Below are positions 58,960-64,000 of a stretch of 64,000 nt of DNA, piece after piece (within the stretch, counting starts at the first letter, position 1; each line of letters opens with the position of its first letter). The stretch is from an uncultured Oscillospiraceae bacterium. Its GTDB lineage: Bacteria; Bacillota; Clostridia; Oscillospirales; Ruminococcaceae. The translations under genes and the position numbers were made by a program. Under the pieces are notes generated by a model. The model searched no databases, was not told the DNA's origin, and saw only the letters and a list, made by a program, of their open reading frames with translations. The stretch spans positions 248,396-312,395 of the forward strand of contig CAJUHS010000001.1 in NCBI GenBank assembly GCA_910586535.1, in the 5' to 3' direction.

Positions 58960-60207
58960 CTATTCATTATCGGCTTCGGTTTCTTTGGTTTTCTTACCGA
59001 AAGTAATTTCCTTAAACAGAAATCCAAATTTGCCGTCTTTAAAATTCTTTTTTCCGGACTCTGCGCTTTGCTCCGGTTCCGCCTCGGATCCGGCAATTTC
59101 ATCTGAGTTTTCCTCAATTATATTTTGAGTTTCTTCAAAAGCTTCTTCCGGAGTCTCATCGGCATCGAAAATTTCTTCCGTTTCCAATTCTTCTTCAATC
59201 GTTTCAGGAAGCGCTTCCTCTGAAATTACTTTCTGTCCGTACTCGTCAAGTCCATTTTCCTCATCGCTCAAACGCTCGTAGTTATAGTCGAAATCCGTAT
59301 CGGTCTCAAACAAAGCTTCCACAAAATCGCGGGCATGGAAGTCCTGAAGATCGTCAAGCTTCTCGCCAACGCCAACAAGCTTGACCGGTATTCCCAGCTC
59401 CCGATGAATGGAAATGATTATGCCGCCCTTTGCTGTACCGTCAAGCTTTGTAAGGACGATTCCCGTAATGTCGGCGGTTTCACTGAAAAGCTTCGCCTGA
59501 TTTACAGCGTTCTGACCCGTGGTTGCGTCAAGAACAAGCAGTGTTTCAAGGGAACAGCCCTCGGCTTGCTGATGTACTATTCTGCTGATTTTTTTCAGTT
59601 CGTCCATAAGATTTTTCTTGTTGTGGAGACGCCCGGCTGTATCGCAGATAAGCACGTCAACATCCCGTGCCTTTGCAGCCGTAACCGCGTCAAAAACCAC
59701 AGCGGCAGGGTCTGAACCCTCCGCGTGCTTGACGATATCGACGCCCGCACGCTCAGTCCAAACTTCAAGCTGGTCTATAGCCGCCGCCCGGAAAGTGTCC
59801 GCCGCCGCCACAAGAACGTTTTTATCCTCGTTTTTGTACCGCGCCGCAAGTTTGCCGATAGTAGTGGTCTTGCCCGCGCCGTTTACTCCGATAACAAGTA
59901 TCACCGCAGGCTTTGAGGAAATGTCCAGTCCCTTGTCCTCACCCAACATTTCGGTGATAATGTCTTTCAGCTCGTCCATAAGGTGCGCCGTTTCGGTCAG
60001 ACCCTTTTCCTTGACCTTTTTCCGCAGCTCTCCGCATATTTCAAGGGAGGTTTCAACGCCGATATCGCAGGTTATGAGAAGCTCCTCAAGTTCCTCGAAA
60101 AAGTCCTCGTCGATCTTCGTAAAGGAATTCATCAGAGCTTCAAGCTTGCCCATCATGGAATCCTTTGTCTTTTTTAATCCTGCCGCAATTTTACTGAAAA
60201 TGTTCAT
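58960..60207 (-). CDS. ftsY: Signal recognition particle receptor FtsY with C-terminal acidic extension
   Basis: A 415-residue SRP receptor GTPase. Residues 1-300 are the N and G domains (VIGVNGAGKTTTIGKL, AADTFRAAAIDQLEVW, CDTAGRLHNKKNLMDEL, LTKLDGTAKGG, VGVGEKLDDLQDF). Unusually the acidic A-like segment is not N-terminal: residues 301-385 are Glu/Asp-rich, and the end (386-415) is basic and aromatic (FKDGKFGFLFKEITFGKKTK), possibly a membrane-binding tail. FtsY targets ribosome-SRP complexes to SecYEG. GGAGGT precedes the ATG; flanked by rdgB and, two genes away, smc. Confidence 0.95.
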   Translation of the reverse strand: MNIFSKIAAGLKKTKDSMMGKLEALMNSFTKIDEDFFEELEELLITCDIGVETSLEICGELRKKVKEKGLTETAHLMDELKDIITEMLGEDKGLDISSKPAVILVIGVNGAGKTTTIGKLAARYKNEDKNVLVAAADTFRAAAIDQLEVWTERAGVDIVKHAEGSDPAAVVFDAVTAAKARDVDVLICDTAGRLHNKKNLMDELKKISRIVHQQAEGCSLETLLVLDATTGQNAVNQAKLFSETADITGIVLTKLDGTAKGGIIISIHRELGIPVKLVGVGEKLDDLQDFHARDFVEALFETDTDFDYNYERLSDEENGLDEYGQKVISEEALPETIEEELETEEIFDADETPEEAFEETQNIIEENSDEIAGSEAEPEQSAESGKKNFKDGKFGFLFKEITFGKKTKETEADNE

Positions 60208-60328
60208 TGACGTACCTCCTTGCGCGGTCGCCGCGCTGCGTTTTTCTACCCCATTGTGAAATGTTCCGACTTTATACTCTGCGTAGCCCCTATCAAGGGG
60301 CGTGTAAGTTTGTCAAGACTATTCCCCA

Positions 60329-60880
60329 TTAATTCTTATAGCTGTACTTATTGTCCGCGCCGAAAGCATTGAACCAAGCCCTGCTTTCAAGCGGCTTTTT
60401 CTTTACATACGTTATTTTCTCGTCAGCCTCTCCCACGGGCAGTATGCAGACTATCCTGTATTCGTCGGGTATGCCCATATGCCGGGCAAGTTTTCCCGCG
60501 ATATCGTCATCGTCGGTGATGTGTCCCTCGTACCAGCAGCTTTCGTACCCAAGCGCCTTGACCGCCAGCAGCATATTTTCGATAGCCGCGCTGTAATCCT
60601 GCACATTGAAGTATTTATCTCTGTACGCGTAAATTTTTCGAGTAAGTACAAGGATAAAACAGGGCGCGGTTTCCGCTATGGGCGGTACTATAAGGGACTT
60701 CAATTCTCCGAGGAGCTTTTCATCGTCTACCGCGATAAACGAGGTCGTCTGCTTATTGCACCCCGACGGAGCCGCCGCGCCCGCTTCGAGAATTTTCATC
60801 AAATCGTCTTTGGGAACAGGTGTGCTTTTATATTTGCCCCGATAGCTTGTTCTGTTTTTTATAACGTCTAAAATATCCAT
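60329..60880 (-). CDS. Nitroreductase-family flavoprotein
   Basis: A 183-residue FMN-binding oxidoreductase: KNRTSYRGKYKSTPVP (flavin-binding Arg), ILEAGAAAPSGCNKQTTSFIAV, and DYSAAIENMLLAVKALGYESCWYEGHI in the middle. The family reduces nitro compounds, enones or quinones with NAD(P)H. An open frame from 60898 exists, but GGAG before ATG 60880 (MDILDVIKNR) matches the family start. It abuts the GNAT gene (20 bases). Confidence 0.87.
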   Translation of the reverse strand: MDILDVIKNRTSYRGKYKSTPVPKDDLMKILEAGAAAPSGCNKQTTSFIAVDDEKLLGELKSLIVPPIAETAPCFILVLTRKIYAYRDKYFNVQDYSAAIENMLLAVKALGYESCWYEGHITDDDDIAGKLARHMGIPDEYRIVCILPVGEADEKITYVKKKPLESRAWFNAFGADNKYSYKN

Positions 60881-60900
60881 AAATTCTCCATATGCCAAAT

Positions 60901-61542
60901 TTATTTTATGACCGAACGACTGTAAATATAAAATTCTTCCTGACTTCTGCGATACCCTTTCTCGCGTTTCTCAAACTGTTTGTCAAATTCTTCTGCGTCC
61001 TTTTCGTCAAAACTGTATGCGGAACTTTCACGATACGCCCATTTGCCGCCCGACAAAGTGTTCTGCTTAAGTTCTTTAACAAGCATTGCACAAGGGTATG
61101 TGCCGTCCTCCAAAGAAACATTATACTTTTTGCAGCTTTTGAAGCCGCAGGAAATGTAATTTGCCGGACTTCCAAAAATAACAACCGCCTCGTAACCTAT
61201 TTCCGCCGCCTTTTCAAGAGAATATTCTATCAGCCTTTTGCCGTAGCCCATACGCTGAAATTCTGGAGCGATACTCAATGGTCCAAATGTCAGAATGTCC
61301 TTTTCCGCACCGTTTTCATCAATAAGCACAGATTTTGTGTACATAATATTTCCGATGACCTGTCCGTCAATCTCCGCCACCAAATCAAGCTCATGGATAA
61401 AATCATCATGTCCGCGCAGTATATGGGCAAGGTAGTGTTCATCGCAGCCTGGAAAATTCACGTCCCAGAAAGCGTCCCTTGTTATTTTTTCAACAGTTCT
61501 ATAGTCGTTTTCCGTTTCGTTTCTGATAATTAATTCACTCAT
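60901..61542 (-). CDS. GNAT-family N-acetyltransferase
   Basis: A 213-residue GNAT of the YhbS-like type: IIRNETENDYRTVEKITRDAFW at the start, TFGPLSIAPEFQRMGYGKRLIEYSLEKA as the acetyl-CoA loop, and VVIFGSPANYISCGFKSCKKYNVSL in the C-terminal half. The acceptor is unknown. It is followed by the nitroreductase gene and lies downstream of smc on the same strand. Confidence 0.85.
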   Translation of the reverse strand: MSELIIRNETENDYRTVEKITRDAFWDVNFPGCDEHYLAHILRGHDDFIHELDLVAEIDGQVIGNIMYTKSVLIDENGAEKDILTFGPLSIAPEFQRMGYGKRLIEYSLEKAAEIGYEAVVIFGSPANYISCGFKSCKKYNVSLEDGTYPCAMLVKELKQNTLSGGKWAYRESSAYSFDEKDAEEFDKQFEKREKGYRRSQEEFYIYSRSVIK

Positions 61543-61669
61543 TTTAACCTCTCGGATTTTATATTTGAATTTATATTCTAAAGTACGCTAACCCTAAAAT
61601 ACGGAACATTTCCACACCACATTCACGCGGAAATGCTGTTGATAAATCTAAAAAAACGATATTTCCGCG

Positions 61670-64000
61670 TTAATTTGCTTCAATTCCCACCGAAGTCTGG
61701 TCAAGCTTCAAAACGCGGGAAATTCCCTTTTCCTGCATAGTAACGCCGTACATAACGTCTGCCTCGTCCATACTTCCGCGCCTGTGTGTAACCAGAATAA
61801 ACTGTGTTGTATCGGTAAAATTCCGCAGGTACTGAGCGTACTTGACAACGTTTATGTCGTCCAGAGCAGCCTCGATCTCGTCCAGTATACAGAACGGAGC
61901 GGGCTTTATTTTAAGTATTGCGAAGTAGATAGCGATAGCCACAAACGCCTGCTCGCCGCCGGACAGCAGCGACAAACTCTTGATCACCTTGCCCGGAGGC
62001 GCAACGTTTATCTCAATACCAGATTCAAGCACGTCCTCGGGATCGGTGAGGGTAAGTTCAGCCCGTCCGCCGCCGAAAAGCTCCACGAAAATTTCCTTGA
62101 AGTTCTCATTGATCTGATTGAAGCTTTCGCTGAACTGCCTCCTCATGTTATCGGTAAGCTCCTCGATAAGCTGTTCAAGCTCCCGCTTCGAGGTCTCCAC
62201 ATCATCAAGCTGACCTCGCATGAAGCTGTATCTCTCGGAAACTTCCTTGTACTCCTCTATCGCTGCAACGTTGACATTTCCCAAACCTCGTATCTTCTGC
62301 TTGATCTCGTTCAGTTCGCGCTGCACCGTCAGCAGATCCTCCACCGGAGCCGCCGTTTCCCGCGCCTCTGAAAGATATAGTCCGTACTGCTCCTGCATAT
62401 CGGAAATAATTCCGTCGTAGTTGTTTTGTACAGAGCCTTGGCGCTCTTCCAGCCTTGTCATTTCCCGCGAAAACTTTTCTCTGTCGTCTGTCAGACTGCG
62501 TATTTTTACACGCCCCTCATTGGATTTTTGCTCCATTTCCCTTTTTGCGGACTGTTCCTCCAGAATTTTTGCGTTTATTTCCGATACTGCGTCCGCCGCA
62601 TTTTCCAGTGAGGACCTACGTTCTTCTATAAGCTTTTCCTTTTCGGAAATGATTTTTTTCTGTTCCTCCAGAGCCACGGCAAGCCGCGCGGAATTGTCCC
62701 CCAACGCGGAAAACTGCTCCTCAAGCTGCTTTATTTCCGCCTCTAACGCGTCCTTGTCCTTGCTTCGTTCAAGCTGGTACAGCTTCATTTCCGAAAGCTT
62801 TTCCGAAAGCTTTTCCCTTTTTTCCTTTATTTCCAGGCGCATTTCCTCGCTGTCCGCCGCCTGCTTTTCCAGCTCTGCTATCTCTTCCTCGCATTTCCGC
62901 AGATTTTCCTCCGCTTCCGAAGTATTTCTGTCATTTTCCTTTATTTTTTCCGCGTAGCGCTTTGCGTTTTCAACTGCCGCCTTTATCTGCGACTCGTTCT
63001 GCTCCAGAAGCGATGCGATTCGCTTTATTTCCGACTCAAAGCGTATCTTATCCTCGCCGATAACCCTAAGCTCGTCCTTAGCCCCCTCGATATCAAAGCC
63101 CAGCTTGTCTGCTTCCGCCTGGAGCTTTTCCATATTCTGCTTGACTTCCCCGACTCTTGCGGAAAGCTTGTTCCTTTCGTTTTCAAGCTTTTCTATGTCG
63201 TTCTTTCTGGTAAGCACTCCGCTAGACTTAGCTGCCGAGCCTCCAGTAAATGAACCTCCCGCATTGATGACCTGACCGTCAAGAGTTACTATTTTAAATT
63301 TGTAGCCGTACTTTTTAGCAATTAACGTAGCGTCGTCAATGTCCTCTGCAACGGCAATACGCCCCAAAAGGGAATTAAACACCCCCGTGAGATTTTCGTC
63401 AAAACCGACTATATCGACTGCAAGGGAAACGAAACCCGCGCAGTCCTCCAAACCGCGCTCTGCCAAACGGTTACCCTTTACCGATGTGACCGGCAGAAAC
63501 GTAGCACGACCTGCCTTTGACTCCTGCAAAAGACGTATGCCCCGCTTGGCGGTTTCCTCGTTGTCCACAACAATATTCTGAAGCGCGCCGCCCAGAGCTG
63601 TCTCAATGGCAAGACTGTATTTCCCTTCGACCCTGATGAGCTGCGCTACAGAGCCGTACACACCGCGAAGCTGACCTGTTCTGGAGGCTTTCAGCACCTG
63701 CTTTACCGAGTGAGCAAAACCCTCCATGCTGTTTTCAAGATCCGTCAGCATTTTTATCCTCTGCTCCTTGTCGCGTATGGAAAAGCTGATGTCCTCAAAC
63801 TCCTTTTTCGTCAGGGAAAGCTTTTCCGACCGCCCCTGCCAGAGCTTTGTCAGACCGTTGACGCGGTTGTTAAATTCACCTGATTTTTCCTCCAGCATAC
63901 GAACGTCGTCCTCAGTCTCACGCTTTTCCGCTGAAAGCTGCTCGCCGTTTTCGCGTAACTGCTCCTCCTGTTCGCGGCACTGCTTTAACTGTTCTGTAAG
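61670..64000 (-). CDS. smc: Chromosome segregation protein SMC (C-terminal ~776 residues; cut by window edge)
   Basis: The frame is open to the right edge, so the N-terminal head and part of the first coiled coil are missing. Seen from right to left: the coiled coil, the hinge (about 63300-63700; LRGVYGSVAQLIRVEGKYSLAIETALGGALQNIVVD, FTGGSAAKSSG), the second coiled coil (about 62300-63200) and the C-terminal ATPase head with signature LSLLSGGEQAFVAIAIYFAI and Walker B PFCILDEIEAALDD. SMC compacts and segregates the chromosome with ScpA/ScpB. Its nearness to ftsY is usual in Firmicutes. Confidence 0.96.
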   Translation of the reverse strand, partial: LTEQLKQCREQEEQLRENGEQLSAEKRETEDDVRMLEEKSGEFNNRVNGLTKLWQGRSEKLSLTKKEFEDISFSIRDKEQRIKMLTDLENSMEGFAHSVKQVLKASRTGQLRGVYGSVAQLIRVEGKYSLAIETALGGALQNIVVDNEETAKRGIRLLQESKAGRATFLPVTSVKGNRLAERGLEDCAGFVSLAVDIVGFDENLTGVFNSLLGRIAVAEDIDDATLIAKKYGYKFKIVTLDGQVINAGGSFTGGSAAKSSGVLTRKNDIEKLENERNKLSARVGEVKQNMEKLQAEADKLGFDIEGAKDELRVIGEDKIRFESEIKRIASLLEQNESQIKAAVENAKRYAEKIKENDRNTSEAEENLRKCEEEIAELEKQAADSEEMRLEIKEKREKLSEKLSEMKLYQLERSKDKDALEAEIKQLEEQFSALGDNSARLAVALEEQKKIISEKEKLIEERRSSLENAADAVSEINAKILEEQSAKREMEQKSNEGRVKIRSLTDDREKFSREMTRLEERQGSVQNNYDGIISDMQEQYGLYLSEARETAAPVEDLLTVQRELNEIKQKIRGLGNVNVAAIEEYKEVSERYSFMRGQLDDVETSKRELEQLIEELTDNMRRQFSESFNQINENFKEIFVELFGGGRAELTLTDPEDVLESGIEINVAPPGKVIKSLSLLSGGEQAFVAIAIYFAILKIKPAPFCILDEIEAALDDINVVKYAQYLRNFTDTTQFILVTHRRGSMDEADVMYGVTMQEKGISRVLKLDQTSVGIEAN

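Noticed and set aside
1..64000. Mobile elements, CRISPR arrays, tRNA or rRNA genes
   Set aside because: No transposase or integrase, no regular repeat-spacer pattern and no tRNA T-loop sequences were noticed on reading both strands by eye.

Overview
The window looks like a chromosomal segment of a Gram-positive anaerobe of the class Clostridia, most likely a Ruminococcus-like member of the Oscillospiraceae. This assignment is inferred from gene content: a cytosolic GH9 cellodextrin-type hydrolase, an ammonium transporter fused to PII, ferredoxin-linked 2-oxoacid oxidoreductase genes, a CIRCE element, AGGAGG-type ribosome sites and TTGACA/TATAAT promoters. No rRNA, tRNA, CRISPR array, insertion sequence or prophage gene was recognised. 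TAG, TGA and TAA all serve as ordinary stops.

Layout. 0-4 kb: a sugar-type solute-binding lipoprotein (cut by the window edge), a GH9 hydrolase and an SGNH esterase lipoprotein. 4-13 kb: a calcium P-type ATPase, an AraC/GyrI-type regulator, a bPH2 membrane protein, a small XRE regulator, a MATE pump and an apbE / NusG-II / Gx-transporter operon. 13.6-21.5 kb: the most unusual locus, with two dynamin-like GTPases flanking an M48-like protein whose zinc motif is altered, followed under its own strong promoter by yceG and telA homologues of the Ter stress system. 21.6-23.5 kb: the Amt-PII fusion, preceded by a leader that carries two hexaloop hairpins (A1, G4) overlapping a terminator-like stem, the signature of ANTAR antitermination.

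23.7-28.5 kb: an oxidoreductase, two orphan genes (one AT-rich) and valS. 28.7-36.6 kb: a surface polysaccharide locus with a divergent CpsB-type phosphatase and a Wzz/BY-kinase, an EpsG-like polymerase, VanZ, TPR-PASTA, and LRR-Fn3 secreted proteins. 37-42 kb: an orphan Cys-rich protein behind a palindrome-covered promoter, an amidohydrolase, a second MATE pump, an Hsp20 with an upstream CIRCE element. 42-49 kb: galT, asp23/yloV, and a 2-oxoacid:ferredoxin oxidoreductase operon whose beta subunit is interrupted by an amber codon.

49.3-64 kb is a long minus-strand run of housekeeping genes: smc (partial), GNAT, nitroreductase, ftsY, rdgB, polA, a decayed CmpB-type membrane gene, DUF3592-like and DinB-like genes, a dusB-rimI fusion, a methyltransferase, tsaD and a membrane-tethered phosphate-binding-like protein. 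Main findings are the predicted ANTAR leader, the dynamin/M48-like/yceG-telA locus, the amber-interrupted oxidoreductase subunit, the CmpB pseudogene, and enzymes with altered key residues (GH9, M48-like, PII).
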